From Verrucomicrobiota bacterium (GTDB lineage: Bacteria > Verrucomicrobiota > Verrucomicrobiia > Limisphaerales > UBA11358): 55,587 nt of DNA. A program made the translations under genes and the position numbers. Each line of letters opens with the position of its first letter. Position 1 is the stretch's first letter. Positions 14,597 through 24,497 of this stretch are shown here, in pieces. Under the pieces are notes generated by a model that had not been told where the DNA came from, made no database searches, and saw only the letters and a program-made list of their open reading frames with translations. The stretch is from NCBI GenBank assembly GCA_021324235.1, contig JAJPJM010000113.1, positions 1-55,587 on the forward strand, written 5' to 3'.

Positions 14597-17503
14597 TTAT
14601 TGCACGCCGACGCGGTAGAAAACGGAATCGCCGTTGTCGGCCGTGGTGTCTGTGTAGCTGGTGGTGAGCGGCTGGCCGGCAATGTTGCTTTGGATGGTCG
14701 TGAACGGGGAGGGCGCACCCAAATCCGTGCCGCTTTGGATGTAATAAGTTATGCCGCTGACACTCTGCCAGGTGACGGTGGTGCCGGAAACCCCATTGGG
14801 TACGACGGACATCAGCTTCAGGACGGACGTGTTGTCCACGGGATCCGTACCGGCAATCCATTCCTGCCAGTTGTTCATGCCGTCGCCGTCGGAATCAATG
14901 TAATCGGCCGAACCATCGAGCGGCAGGCCGTATCGCCGAAGCCACGGAATGGGGATGGGCAGCCCCTGGTTCGAGCCCTGATACTCGTAAGCCCCCATGT
15001 CCTCGATGCCGCCGACGATGCGCGGGTTGCCGTCCAGGTCCGTGATGATGGTCGGCACCGTCGGCGTAATATTGATGCCGCCATTGATGGTCGGCGAATT
15101 GGTTTGCTGGTGGTAATCGCCGGCGGCCGGGTTCACAAACACCGGCGGGTTGGTAAAGCTGTCCACATCGGGGGCAGCCGGGAAGGTACAGCAGTAAGAG
15201 AAGGTGCCGCCCGACCAGTTGGAACTGACGGGTGCGACGTTGTAATAAACGATGGTATTGAAAAGCGTACAGGTGACCGTTCCGCCGCCGATGTTGGTTG
15301 CCGTATTGTTGCAGACCGTGCAATTGTAAAGTGTGGCGCCTTGGGCGCCGCCGCCGTCGAGGCGGGCGGTGTTTCCGTATAGAAGGCAGTTGTACAGGGT
15401 CCCCAGCAAGGCGCCGCCGCCGTTGCCGGACGAATTGGCCATGAAGACGCAGTTGGAGGACACCCCCCCGTTCGCGCCGCCGCCGTCGTTGCCGGAATTG
15501 TCCGACAAGGTGCAGAAATAATTGGTGGATTGATAGGTCCCGCCGGTATTGCCGTGATTGTTGCTGATCGTGCAGTGATCCAACCGGCTTTGGTAGGCGC
15601 CACCGCCGGAAGAACCCGCCGTGTTCGAGATGACCAGGCAGTTGAACAGCGTGCTTTGATAGGCGCCGGCGCCGAAACCACCGGGGCTTGAATTCGTGGA
15701 GATCGTGCAATTGTAGAGTGTGCTCTGGTAAACGCCGCCGGCGCCGTAATAAGACCAGTTGGCCGTAATCACGCAATTGGAGGCCGTGGCCTGGCACAGT
15801 CCGCCGCCAAAGTGTCCGCCGGCATGCCAGGAATTGCTCACGACCGTGCTGCCGTAAAGCATTGCCAGGGCCGCGCCACCACCGTACGCCGCGTTGTTGT
15901 TCGTAAGCACGCTGTTGTAAATCGTGCCGCCGAAGACGCCGCCGCCCAGTCCGGCGGTGGTATTGGCGTAATTCCCAACCACCACGCAATTGGACACCAC
16001 CCCGCCCGGAGCGCACCAGGCACCGCCGCCGCTCCCTTCATTGGTGATGTCTCCCCCAATCACCCCACTGCCATTCCCGTTGGTCAACGTAAATCCCATC
16101 AGGACGGCATTGGTGCCGACATAAGCGCAGCGCGTCTGCTGGCCGCCCGCAATCACCGCTGCGCGCGGTCCCCCCGCACTCACCAATGTGATGGCGTTGG
16201 TCAATGCCACGCGATTGGTTTCCGCGCCGTAAACGACCGCGCCGCTGTTCGTGTATACGCCGTCACCGGCAATAACCCATTCTCCCGCCTGGGCTGAGGC
16301 GACGGCGTCCTGCAGGTTGGTGGCGGCCGTCGGCCAGTTCGTGTAGGGCGCGACGGGATTGGTGCTGGTCAGGCTTACATAGTGCGCCGTCCCCGAGAAC
16401 GGCGATTGGTTTTCGTAAGCGCCCATGTCCACGGCGGCGCCGACGATACGCGGGTTGCCGTCCAGGTCCGTGTTGTTGGTGGCGTAGGCATTGTTGCCGG
16501 CATCAAGACAGCGGGACCACGGGGTCAGATGGAAATCACCCGCGGCCGGATCCACAAAGCCGGGCGCGTTGCTGATGCTGTTGTTCGGCGCAGTGAGGTT
16601 GCCGTTTCCCAGTGTCGTGCAACAGTTGGTCAGGCGGCACATGTAACAATCGGCGTAGATTCCGTTGACGTTGTAATAGATGATGCTGTTGATCAGGGTG
16701 CAACCGTTCGCCGCGCCCAGACCGCGCGAGAAATTTCCCGTGAGGGTGCAATTGTAAAGGGTGCTGATGTAGGCGGCTCCGCCCGAGGCGCCGCTGACAA
16801 CATTGGTGCTGCCGTTGCCGGTAAGGAGGCTGTCATAGACCGTGCAGTTGCCGACGCCGCCGCCGTTGGCCGCGTTGTTATTGGTAATGATGCAATTGAC
16901 CAGTGTGCTGCCGTAGGCCCCGCCGCCCGAACCTCCGCTCAACGCGGTATTTCCGCTCAGGACGCAGTTCACCAACAGACTGTTGTTGAACGATTCGCTG
17001 CCCGCGCCGTTGCCGGCGGACACATTGCCGGTGATGACGCAGTTGCTGATGACACAAAACGTCTCCGAAACCACCCCGCCGCCGTAGCCGGAACCGGACG
17101 CGCCATTGGTCAGCGTGAAACCGGACAGGGAGGAAAATTCAGTCAGATAAACACAGCGGACCGCGTTGGGCCCATTTGTGGTGGCGGGGTCCCAATAGCC
17201 CTTGTTCACGGTTACCGCAGGGCCATTGACGCTTTGCAGCGCCACCCCGTTGATGACATGAACCCGGTTGGATCCGTTAAACGATGCACCGCCGTATTGA
17301 TAAATGCCGTTCGTGACCAGGACGGTGTCGTTAAAGCTGGTGACGTCCATGGCATCCTGGATGTTCGTCGCCGCCGTGGCCCAGCTCGTGTACGGCGCAA
17401 CCGGATTCGTCCCGCCGGCGTCCACATAATGCGTCGTGACCGCCGGGGCGGTATAAGCCAGCAGCAAGGAACAAACAGCCGCCAGGAACGACGTGGATTT
17501 CAT
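14597..17503 (-). CDS. Secreted right-handed beta-helix protein, internally duplicated
   Basis: I chose the ATG at 17503, which gives a clean signal peptide (MKSTSFLAAVCSLLLAYTAPAV). An in-frame start 16 codons upstream would precede it with non-signal sequence. The body is a parallel beta-helix with many NCxxxxN turns. It is built as two similar halves, each opening with HYV.....NPVAPYT.W.TAATN.QDA and each closing with the choice-of-anchor-Q-like signature TDLDGNPRIVG...DMGAYE. A calcium-loop segment DSDGDGMNNWQEWIAGTDP and the shared C-terminal module (FYRVGVQ) follow. Such proteins act as pectate-lyase-fold polysaccharide lyases or adhesins. No catalytic residues can be fixed by eye. An AT-rich stretch (17510-17560) lies upstream as the likely promoter. 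Confidence 0.8.
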   Translation of the reverse strand: MKSTSFLAAVCSLLLAYTAPAVTTHYVDAGGTNPVAPYTSWATAATNIQDAMDVTSFNDTVLVTNGIYQYGGASFNGSNRVHVINGVALQSVNGPAVTVNKGYWDPATTNGPNAVRCVYLTEFSSLSGFTLTNGASGSGYGGGVVSETFCVISNCVITGNVSAGNGAGSESFNNSLLVNCVLSGNTALSGGSGGGAYGSTLVNCIITNNNAANGGGVGNCTVYDSLLTGNGSTNVVSGASGGAAYISTLYNCTLTGNFSRGLGAANGCTLINSIIYYNVNGIYADCYMCRLTNCCTTLGNGNLTAPNNSISNAPGFVDPAAGDFHLTPWSRCLDAGNNAYATNNTDLDGNPRIVGAAVDMGAYENQSPFSGTAHYVSLTSTNPVAPYTNWPTAATNLQDAVASAQAGEWVIAGDGVYTNSGAVVYGAETNRVALTNAITLVSAGGPRAAVIAGGQQTRCAYVGTNAVLMGFTLTNGNGSGVIGGDITNEGSGGGAWCAPGGVVSNCVVVGNYANTTAGLGGGVFGGTIYNSVLTNNNAAYGGGAALAMLYGSTVVSNSWHAGGHFGGGLCQATASNCVITANWSYYGAGGVYQSTLYNCTISTNSSPGGFGAGAYQSTLFNCLVISNTAGSSGGGAYQSRLDHCTISNNHGNTGGTYQSTNYFCTLSDNSGNDGGGANGGVSSNCVFMANSSGNGGGALLGTLYNCLLYGNTARLDGGGAQGATLYNCTVCNNTATNIGGGTVTCTLFNTIVYYNVAPVSSNWSGGTFSYCCTFPAAPDVDSFTNPPVFVNPAAGDYHQQTNSPTINGGINITPTVPTIITDLDGNPRIVGGIEDMGAYEYQGSNQGLPIPIPWLRRYGLPLDGSADYIDSDGDGMNNWQEWIAGTDPVDNTSVLKLMSVVPNGVSGTTVTWQSVSGITYYIQSGTDLGAPSPFTTIQSNIAGQPLTTSYTDTTADNGDSVFYRVGVQ

Positions 17504-17822
17504 GGTCAGGGTTGTGACTTTGTAACATTTAATAAACTTATATTCAAGCAAAAAAATTGAAACCGATCCAGGCAGGATGATGTGGATGGGGCAAGAATGA
17601 ACGGGCCGGGCTTAAGTTCAAATTGAACAGGGCCTGGCAGCGGATTCGGCCGTGGGAATAAGGACCAACAGAAGCCAACGAACTCCGTGGAAAGCTTCGT
17701 CATGCGATAGTGGTTTTCATTTGAAGCATCGACCCCTGGCTGGCAACCGGATTTCTGTTGTTAAACCGCATGCAAATAGCGTTCCCGATGGCAGACTGAT
17801 TGCTGTTAATCAAGGGTTAGCC
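17504..17822. other. Divergent intergenic region
   Basis: This region separates the beta-helix gene from the receiver remnant and kinase. The first 60 bases are AT-rich and probably hold the minus-strand promoter. I see no repeat family member and no further gene. Confidence 0.5.
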
Positions 17823-17942
17823 ATGAGAACACCGCCGCCCATTCTGCATTTGGAACCTGATCGGGAGGACGCCGGGCTTGTGCAAGCAGCCTTGGGAGTC
17901 CGGCGCATTGTTTGCCCGGGCAAGCGTGCCGGCCACCCATGA
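17823..17942 (+). pseudogene. Receiver-domain N-terminal remnant overlapping the kinase start
   Basis: The 39-codon frame begins PPILHLEPDREDAGLVQAAL, which reads like the first strand and helix of a response-regulator receiver (acidic pair region, DAxLVxxAL). It then runs into unrelated residues and stops. The TGA stop at 17940-17942 overlaps the kinase ATG at 17939 as ATGA, so it could still be translated and coupled to the kinase. I read it as the decayed or truncated start of a receiver gene, possibly now acting as a leader peptide. A chance match over 20 residues cannot be excluded. Confidence 0.5.
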
Positions 17943-20900
17943 ACCAAAACGCGAATAAAAAACATCGCGACCCGCTCAGGAGTCTGCTCCTGCTGGGTTT
18001 CGCGCTGCTCTTCATCGGGGATGCCTCCCAGGCGCTGGCACTTGACCCGAATCGAAGCATTTATCAATACAATTGCCGGACCTGGCATCGGGCCAACGGA
18101 CTGCCCGCCAATGCCGTCACGTCAATCGCGCAATCCAAGAACGGCCGTCTTTGGCTGGGGACTTCCCAGGGATTGGTTTTTTTTGACGGTGTCGGTTTCC
18201 GCATTTTCACCCTGTCCGAAGAGGAAGCCATCGGGAGCAAGGTCATTACCAGCCTGGCCAGCCGACCCGATGGAGGATTGTGCCTGGGATTGGATCGCGG
18301 GGGCCTCGCCATTTTTGACGGGAAACAATTCTGCCCGCTGAAACAGGATCAGTGGAACCTGCCGGTGCCGACGACCATTCGCACGGTACAGCTGCTGAAG
18401 GATGGAACGATGCTGGTGGGAGGTTGTGGATTTGCCGGACGGTTGATGGATACGAATACGTTCCAGTCTCTTATTCCCACCAACAATGCAGACGTATTTT
18501 CAGTGTGTGAAGATGCCAAAGGTCGCATTTGGATGGGAACGGCGGATGACGGACTGTTTTACCTGGAACACGGGCAGATGAAACAATTTCCCGACCCCAC
18601 GCTTCAACACCTGATCATCTCCTCGATTGTGGTGGATCCGGCCGGGAACATCTGGTTGGGAACCGTGAACGGATTACGGTGCTACGGAGCCAATTTCCGC
18701 AGCAAACCGGTGAACATCATTCCCTCCCAACCACGTGCACTGTTGCTGGACCGGCATGGAGTGTTGTGGATTGGAACCGCCGCTTCAGGACTGTATCGCT
18801 ACTTCAATGGACAATTCACCTCATTGACCCGGGAAGACGGACTGGCAAGTGATCGGATCTTGTCACTGGCCGAATCGGACGACGGGAGTTTATGGGTGGG
18901 AACCGAAGATGGATTGAGCCAACTGTCAGATGTCAAGTTTCCGATCCTGAGCTCCAGGGAAGGTTTGGTGGATGATGATTGTCTGGCGGTCGCCGCGTCG
19001 CCTCAAGGTGGTATTTGGGCGGGCACGGCCAATGGCCTGTCATATTTTCGCGACGGGCACTTTGAAAATTTCAGTCAGGATGGATTGAATGGTCTCGGTT
19101 CGCGTTGGGTCAAACGCCTCTTTGCCGCCCGCAACGGCGATCTCTATTATATCGACGCCAGCAAGAATCTCGGCCTGTTCCGCGGCGACCACGTCGTTTT
19201 CAACTGGACCAACAGCGTTTGGCCACGGGCAGTGGCGGAAGATTCACACGGCATCCTCGTCGCGATCGTCGGGGATCTGATGCGAATCGAGAATGATAAA
19301 ATGGTTCCCGTTCGCCTCGCCGACGGGTCAAATGTCTCGTTAAGATGGATTAGTGACGTCCTGGTGGCGCGTGATGACTCAATCTGGGTGGCCGCCACCG
19401 AAGGCATTTTCCAGATTAAAGATGGCGTCATCCACAACTGGTGCCATGAAAATGGCGTCTATCAGAGTACTTTTTATTTCCTGAGTGAGGATGATAACGG
19501 AAACATCTGGGCGGCGCAAAATACCGGAATCGCACGTTTCAAAAATGGGGGACTGCAACAGATTACCCAGAAACAGGGGCTGCACGAGGATTTCGTTTAC
19601 GCGATGGTTCCGGACAAACAAGGAAATTTCTGGATGGATTCCAGCCGCGGGATCTTCCGCGTGAGCCAAAGCCAGTTGAATGCGGTTGCGGATGGCACAG
19701 CCAAACAGGTGCAATGCAGCGTGTATGACGGTGAAAATGCGGTGAAAAGCAACGACAAGGGCGCCCAGGAATACTCCGGCTGCCGCTCGTTGGACGGCCG
19801 GATTTGGTTCCCCAGTTCCAAGGGAATCATCATGATTGACCCCGCCCACGTTCCGAGCGATTCCCAGCCGCCGGTGGTGTCCATCGAGCGCGTGCGTATC
19901 AACGGCCGGGAATATCCCCCGGACCAGAAACCCGTGCTGCAGCCGGGTCCCGGCAATCTGGAATTTGACTATTCGGCGCTGGATTACCAGGCGCCGCAAA
20001 AAATCCAGTATCGCTACCAGCTTGCGGGGTATGATTCCGACTGGGTGAATGCCGGCAGCCGGCACGAGGCGTTTTACACGAACCTTAAGCCCGGCCGCTA
20101 CCGATTTCAGGTGCAGGCATGTAACGCGGATGGCGTGTGGAACACCACCGAGACCGGTTTTGCCCTGGAATTGCCCCGCGAGTTCCATGAGACGCCCGCG
20201 TTCCGGTTGACCTGCCTCGTGGCGGCCCTGGGATTTGGCGCTTACGTCGGGTGGGTCTGGCATCTGCGGCGGCGGCACATCCAGTTGCAACGAACCAGCG
20301 CGCTCCTGGAATCCAGGGTCCAGGAACGCACGTCTGAATTGCGGAACGAAATCGAGGAACGCAAACGGGTGGAAGAAACGTTGCGCGAAAGTGAGGAGAA
20401 ATTCCACCAACTGGCGGAAAACATCACCGACTTGTTCTGGATCACCTCGCCCGACCGGCAGAAGATATACTATGTCAGTCACGCCTATGAACCGATCTGG
20501 GGCCGTTCGGTTGCAGACCTGTATGCGCATCCGGAGCAATGGCTCGAGGCGATTTTAGCGGCGGACCGTGAACGGGTTCTCGCTGCTTTCGCCCGGCTGA
20601 AGGGCGACGAATCGACCGTGAGCGTGGAGTATCAAATGACCCGCCCCGATGGCACCACCCGCTGGATCCACGACCGTGGTTTTCAGGTGCGGGATGCCGC
20701 AGGCAAGGTGGTCCGCCTCACCGGCATCGCGTCCGACATCACCGAACGCAAACAACTCGAGGCCCAATTGTTTCAATCCCAGAAGATGGAGACGGTCGGC
20801 CGGCTCGCAGGCGGCGTGGCGCACGAGTTCAACAGCATCCTGACTGCGATCATCGGCCAGAGTGAGTTGCTGATCGAGGACCTTCCCTCGGAAAGTCCGC

Positions 20901-21907
20901 TGGCCCAAAATGCGGCCGAAATCAGCAAAGCCGCCGACCGGGCCGCCCGGCTCACGCGGCAACTCCTGGCATACGGCCGCAAACAATTTCTGCATCCGAA
21001 AAAACTCAATCTCAACGAGATCGTGGCCGGCATGGAAGCCATGTTCCGTCATCTCATGGGGGGCGACGTGGACGTGCGCATCATTTCAGACGCGGGTCTG
21101 CACTCGGTGACGGCGGATGCCGGACAGATTGAGCAGGTGATCATCAACATGGCCATCAATGCGCGCGATGCCATGCCGCACGGCGGCAAATTGACGCTGG
21201 AAACCGCGAACGTGACGTTCCCTCGCGAGGGTGTGGGCCTCAATCCGGAAATGAAACCGGGTGATTATGTGATGCTGGCCATCACGGACACGGGCACGGG
21301 AATGAACGCAAAGGTGAAAGCGCAGGTGTTTGAACCGTTTTTTTCCACCAAGGAAGTCGGCCGGGGCACGGGTCTGGGTCTGGCCACCTGCTACGGCATC
21401 GTCAAACAAAGCGGCGGGCACATCAATGTGTATAGCGAGCCGGGCCGGGGCACCACGTTCAAAATCTACCTGCCGCAGGTGCCGGACGAGACCCAGGCGC
21501 CCGCCCCGCTCCGGGAGACTCCCGGGCTGCCGCACGGGACGGAGACGATCCTGATGGTTGAAGACGACCCGGCGTTGTGCGCAATGGCCGCGGAATTGTT
21601 GCGCCGGCTGGGTTACTCTGTGCTGGCGGCGTCCAATGGCATGAGCGCCCTGCAGTTGGTGGAGCAGCGCGGCAAAGAACCCATTGACCTGCTGTTCACC
21701 GATGTGGTGATGCCGCAACTGAACGGCAAGGAACTGTCCGAGCGTGTGCGGGCGTTGCACCCGGAGACGGGGATTCTTTTTACCTCCGCGTACACCGAGA
21801 ACGCCATCCTCCATCAGGCAATGCTGAGTCCCGGTGTGGCCATTCTGCAAAAACCGTTCACGCCATCCAAGCTGGCCTGCAAGGTCCGCGAAGTACTGGA
21901 CCAATGA
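17939..21907 (+). CDS. One-piece hybrid sensor kinase with periplasmic propeller
   Basis: The protein has 1322 residues from the ATG at 17939; a TTG nine codons upstream is less likely. An N-terminal signal/anchor (RSLLLLGFALLFIGDASQALA) is followed by two-component-regulator propeller repeats up to about 630 (RLWLGTSQGL, RIWMGTADDGL, SLWVGTEDGL), a Y_Y_Y domain (about 670-740) and a transmembrane helix (FRLTCLVAALGFGAYVGWVW). After that come a short coiled coil, a PAS domain (ENITDLFWITSPD ... DITERKQ), a HisKA with H962 (GGVAHEFNSIL), a HATPase (NMAINARDAMPHGG, TDTGTGM, GRGTGLGLATCYG) and a C-terminal receiver with D1255 (LFTDVVMPQ). No DNA-binding domain is present, unlike the BT4663-type hybrids of Bacteroides. 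Sensing of a periplasmic sugar product is inferred from the propeller type and the nearby glycan genes. Confidence 0.92.
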   Translation: MNQNANKKHRDPLRSLLLLGFALLFIGDASQALALDPNRSIYQYNCRTWHRANGLPANAVTSIAQSKNGRLWLGTSQGLVFFDGVGFRIFTLSEEEAIGSKVITSLASRPDGGLCLGLDRGGLAIFDGKQFCPLKQDQWNLPVPTTIRTVQLLKDGTMLVGGCGFAGRLMDTNTFQSLIPTNNADVFSVCEDAKGRIWMGTADDGLFYLEHGQMKQFPDPTLQHLIISSIVVDPAGNIWLGTVNGLRCYGANFRSKPVNIIPSQPRALLLDRHGVLWIGTAASGLYRYFNGQFTSLTREDGLASDRILSLAESDDGSLWVGTEDGLSQLSDVKFPILSSREGLVDDDCLAVAASPQGGIWAGTANGLSYFRDGHFENFSQDGLNGLGSRWVKRLFAARNGDLYYIDASKNLGLFRGDHVVFNWTNSVWPRAVAEDSHGILVAIVGDLMRIENDKMVPVRLADGSNVSLRWISDVLVARDDSIWVAATEGIFQIKDGVIHNWCHENGVYQSTFYFLSEDDNGNIWAAQNTGIARFKNGGLQQITQKQGLHEDFVYAMVPDKQGNFWMDSSRGIFRVSQSQLNAVADGTAKQVQCSVYDGENAVKSNDKGAQEYSGCRSLDGRIWFPSSKGIIMIDPAHVPSDSQPPVVSIERVRINGREYPPDQKPVLQPGPGNLEFDYSALDYQAPQKIQYRYQLAGYDSDWVNAGSRHEAFYTNLKPGRYRFQVQACNADGVWNTTETGFALELPREFHETPAFRLTCLVAALGFGAYVGWVWHLRRRHIQLQRTSALLESRVQERTSELRNEIEERKRVEETLRESEEKFHQLAENITDLFWITSPDRQKIYYVSHAYEPIWGRSVADLYAHPEQWLEAILAADRERVLAAFARLKGDESTVSVEYQMTRPDGTTRWIHDRGFQVRDAAGKVVRLTGIASDITERKQLEAQLFQSQKMETVGRLAGGVAHEFNSILTAIIGQSELLIEDLPSESPLAQNAAEISKAADRAARLTRQLLAYGRKQFLHPKKLNLNEIVAGMEAMFRHLMGGDVDVRIISDAGLHSVTADAGQIEQVIINMAINARDAMPHGGKLTLETANVTFPREGVGLNPEMKPGDYVMLAITDTGTGMNAKVKAQVFEPFFSTKEVGRGTGLGLATCYGIVKQSGGHINVYSEPGRGTTFKIYLPQVPDETQAPAPLRETPGLPHGTETILMVEDDPALCAMAAELLRRLGYSVLAASNGMSALQLVEQRGKEPIDLLFTDVVMPQLNGKELSERVRALHPETGILFTSAYTENAILHQAMLSPGVAILQKPFTPSKLACKVREVLDQ

Positions 21908-21993
21908 CAACTTCAGTCTTTGTTCCCTTTGTTTCCTTCTGGGAAAACAAATTTCGTGTGTTTCGCGGTTGAAGATGGCTGTGTTCTTTACGG

Positions 21994-23610
21994 TTAGTCC
22001 GCGGTGTCGCTGCCTTTTCCATGTCGCAACCGCGCTTCCGCCAGATCGATGTCCCGCTGAATGCGGCGCAGGACTTCATCGTTGATGACGCCCCGGTTGC
22101 GCAACTGCAGAATGGTCTTTCGCTCCTCCGTCAAGGTTTCGTAAGACAGATGTTCGTATTCGGAGGAAAACAGGTGGCGCGGGGTATTGGCATTTTCCGT
22201 TTCGGTGACCTCCAACTGGCGGATGCGGTCCTCGTATTCGATGCTCAATCGCCGTTTTGCGTCGGCCTTGGCCGGGTTGTGTTCGGGAATTTGCCGGAGC
22301 CGGGCGAGGGCTGCTTGATTGGCCTTGAGCCGGGCTTCGCGTTCTTCCCGGGCGGTGGCGCCGTCGTCCTTGATGCCGAGCCGGCGAATCAGCAGGGGCA
22401 GGCTCAACCCTTGCACCACGAGCGTTGCCAGGATCACGATAAAGGTGAGGAACAGGATTAGATCGCGGTAGGGAAAAGGATCACCGCCCTGGATCGTGAA
22501 CGGCAACGCCAGGGCCGCGGCGAGCGAAACCACCCCGCGCATGCCCGTCCAGGCCACAATCGTGACATGACGCCAGGACGGATACGGGTCCTTGTCCCGA
22601 ATGCGCTTGAACAACAGGCGCGGCAGGTAGGACGCGGGGAACACCCAGAGGATGCGGATGAGAATCACCGCCAGGCTGATGACCAGCGCATACCACACCA
22701 GCCGGCCGAAGGAATAATGGGTATGGTCGGACAACGCGCGCAACACTTCGGGCAGTTGCAGCCCAATCAGGATGAAGACAAAGCCGTTCAGGAGAAATTC
22801 CACCATTTCCCAGACCGGCCCGGCCTGAAGCCGGGTCCGGAAACTGAGTAGTTCAGGCATGCGCCGGCCGAGATACAAGCCGGCGGTCACAACGGCGAGC
22901 ACCCCGGAAACGCCCAGGTGTTCGGCTGACAAATACGCAACAAACGGTGTCAGCAGCGAAACGGTGATTTCAATCGGCGCATCATCGACGCGCTGGTGGA
23001 ATTGCGTCGCCAGCCAGCCCACCGCCAGACCGGCCAAAATCCCGCCGATGCCGATGATCACAAATTCCCCGCCGGCCCGGGCCAGGGAAAACGAACCGGT
23101 TGCCACCGCGATCACCGCGAAGCGATAGGCGACCAGGGCGGTCGCATCGTTGACCAGACTCTCGCCTTCCAGAACGGTGACGATGCGGCGCGGGACGTTC
23201 AGCCGTTCGGCAATGGCCGTGGCGGCGATGGCGTCGGGCGGGGAGATGATGGCGCCCAGGACAAATCCGACCGCGAGCGGCAGATGGAAGAAATAAAACG
23301 CCAGCCCGGCAACCGCCACCGTGGTAAAGAGGACGAGCCCGATGGCGAGCAATGAAATGGGACGGAGGTTGGCGCGGAAATCGCGCCACGAGGTAAACAG
23401 CGCCGCCGGAAACAGGAGCGGCGGCAGGAAGAAAAGGAACACCAGTTCCGGATCGAGCCGGACCTTGGGCAGCCCCGGAATCAAACCGATCAGCAATCCC
23501 CCGATGACGAAAAAGATCGGATAGGGAATGTGCAGGCGGCGGGCCAGCAGCGCCAGAACCGCCACGGCCAGCAACAATCCCACAAAAATATCAACGATGT
23601 ACCCCGTCAT
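21994..23610 (-). CDS. CPA1-family Na+/H+ antiporter
   Basis: I took the ATG at 23610 (MTGYIVDIFVGLLLAV). Upstream in-frame residues are read from a repeat. About 12 transmembrane segments occupy residues 1-400. Family motifs are clear: FFLPPLLFPAAL, the ion-binding SPPDAIAATAIAERL and EGESLVNDATALVAY. The last 120 residues are cytoplasmic, charged and predicted helical (RLRQIPEHNPAKADAKRRLSIEYEDRIRQLE). Such antiporters exchange Na+ (or K+) for protons to control pH and sodium. The gene stands alone, followed downstream by repeat-bearing DNA that it shares with the kinase's 3' end. Confidence 0.9.
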   Translation of the reverse strand: MTGYIVDIFVGLLLAVAVLALLARRLHIPYPIFFVIGGLLIGLIPGLPKVRLDPELVFLFFLPPLLFPAALFTSWRDFRANLRPISLLAIGLVLFTTVAVAGLAFYFFHLPLAVGFVLGAIISPPDAIAATAIAERLNVPRRIVTVLEGESLVNDATALVAYRFAVIAVATGSFSLARAGGEFVIIGIGGILAGLAVGWLATQFHQRVDDAPIEITVSLLTPFVAYLSAEHLGVSGVLAVVTAGLYLGRRMPELLSFRTRLQAGPVWEMVEFLLNGFVFILIGLQLPEVLRALSDHTHYSFGRLVWYALVISLAVILIRILWVFPASYLPRLLFKRIRDKDPYPSWRHVTIVAWTGMRGVVSLAAALALPFTIQGGDPFPYRDLILFLTFIVILATLVVQGLSLPLLIRRLGIKDDGATAREEREARLKANQAALARLRQIPEHNPAKADAKRRLSIEYEDRIRQLEVTETENANTPRHLFSSEYEHLSYETLTEERKTILQLRNRGVINDEVLRRIQRDIDLAEARLRHGKGSDTAD

Positions 23611-23632
23611 GCCGGGCAGAAGATAGCAAGGC

Positions 23633-23730
23633 CAAAGGCAGAAGCCAGAAGGCAGAGTTCGAAGAAAATCTGCGTTCATCTGCGCAATCTGCGGGTAGAA
23701 CCTGGCGTTCCCGGTGGCTTGGCGGTTAAA
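23633..23730. repeat. Mixed 7-bp and 9-bp repeat block
   Basis: AGAAGCC and AGAAGGC words step by 7 bp from about 23633 to 23660. Then the 9-bp family follows (ATCTGCGTTC, ATCTGCGCA and ATCTGCGGG, 23679-23696), and the tail CTGGCGTTCCCGGTGGC and TTGGCGGTTAAA resembles the tail of the composite repeat at 11253-11330. Confidence 0.7.
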
Positions 23731-23808
23731 TCATTTCGCGAGTTTGGCGGTCATAGCGACAATGAAATGCTTCTGGTGTTCGACCATGGATAGTGCACAA
23801 TCGCAAAC

Positions 23809-24357
23809 ATGGAAGAATCATCGCATCAAAAAATGTCTTTACCCCCGCCGGTGTCCGAACCGGAAATGGTTTCCGCCAAAACTGATTACGCGGACGCGGA
23901 GGTGCAATTCGGCATGGGTTTGAAGTTCGCCGCGGACACCGGAGCGGCGCAGGATTACCGGCAGGCGGCGGAGTGGTACCACAAAGCGGCGGAGCAAAAC
24001 CATTCCCTGGCGCAGTTCAATCTGGGAGTGATGTACGCCCAGGGACAGGGGGTAGCCCGGGACGCCGCCCAGTCGGCGATTTGGTTTGGCAAGGCTGCGC
24101 ACCTGGGAGATGCCGGGGCCCAGTATCATCTGGGGGACAGTTATCACCGGGCCAGCGTAGTGCAGACATCGACGGAGGCGACGGAATCCAGGATTGAAGC
24201 GTACAAGTGGTATCGGCTGGCTGCCGCGCAAGACTACCGGAATTCGGTGATGGCCTGGTCAAACCTGACACTCACCATGACCCGGGCGGATGTTGCCGCC
24301 GGTGACCGGCGTGTGGCCGACTTTAGGGTTACCCGGACACAAGGCGGCGGTCAGTAA
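23809..24357 (+). CDS. Sel1-like repeat protein
   Basis: The protein has 182 residues and no signal peptide. Tandem Sel1-like (TPR-related) repeats run from about residue 27 to 140: AEVQFGMGLKFAADTGAAQDYRQAAEWYHKAAEQ, AQFNLGVMYAQGQGVARDAAQSAIWFGKAA and AQYHLGDSYHRA...EAYKWYRLAAAQDY. Sel1 proteins are helical scaffolds for protein-protein contacts. No partner gene is evident. An alternative start at codon 9 (23833) is possible. Confidence 0.85.
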   Translation: MEESSHQKMSLPPPVSEPEMVSAKTDYADAEVQFGMGLKFAADTGAAQDYRQAAEWYHKAAEQNHSLAQFNLGVMYAQGQGVARDAAQSAIWFGKAAHLGDAGAQYHLGDSYHRASVVQTSTEATESRIEAYKWYRLAAAQDYRNSVMAWSNLTLTMTRADVAAGDRRVADFRVTRTQGGGQ

Positions 24358-24478
24358 CCGGAAACCGGAGGTCGGAGACCGGCAGTCGGAGGCCGGACGC
24401 CCCGGTGTGCATCCCTACCCAATACAAATCTGCGCATCCGCGTAATCTGCGGATAAAAACGGACGCGGTGGCGCGGCG
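24358..24478. repeat. Composite repeat, degraded third copy
   Basis: Seven-base words GGAAACC, GGAGGTC, GGAGACC and so on run in register from about 24360 to 24401. They lead into GGACGCCCCGGTGTGC (a broken form of the hairpin at 10109), CATCCCTACCC, then 9-bp words ATCCGCGTA and ATCTGCGGA, and a second GGACGC...GCGTCC hairpin (24460-24480). It fills the convergent gap between the Sel1 and arabinofuranosidase-like genes and may act as terminator for both. Confidence 0.7.
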
Positions 24479-24497
24479 TCCCTCCGGTTCAAGCGAA

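Noticed and set aside
15000-17400. Possible CRISPR-like or minisatellite array in the beta-helix gene
   Set aside because: The repetition is at protein level (helix turns) with variable spacing and sequence, not identical DNA repeats with unique spacers.
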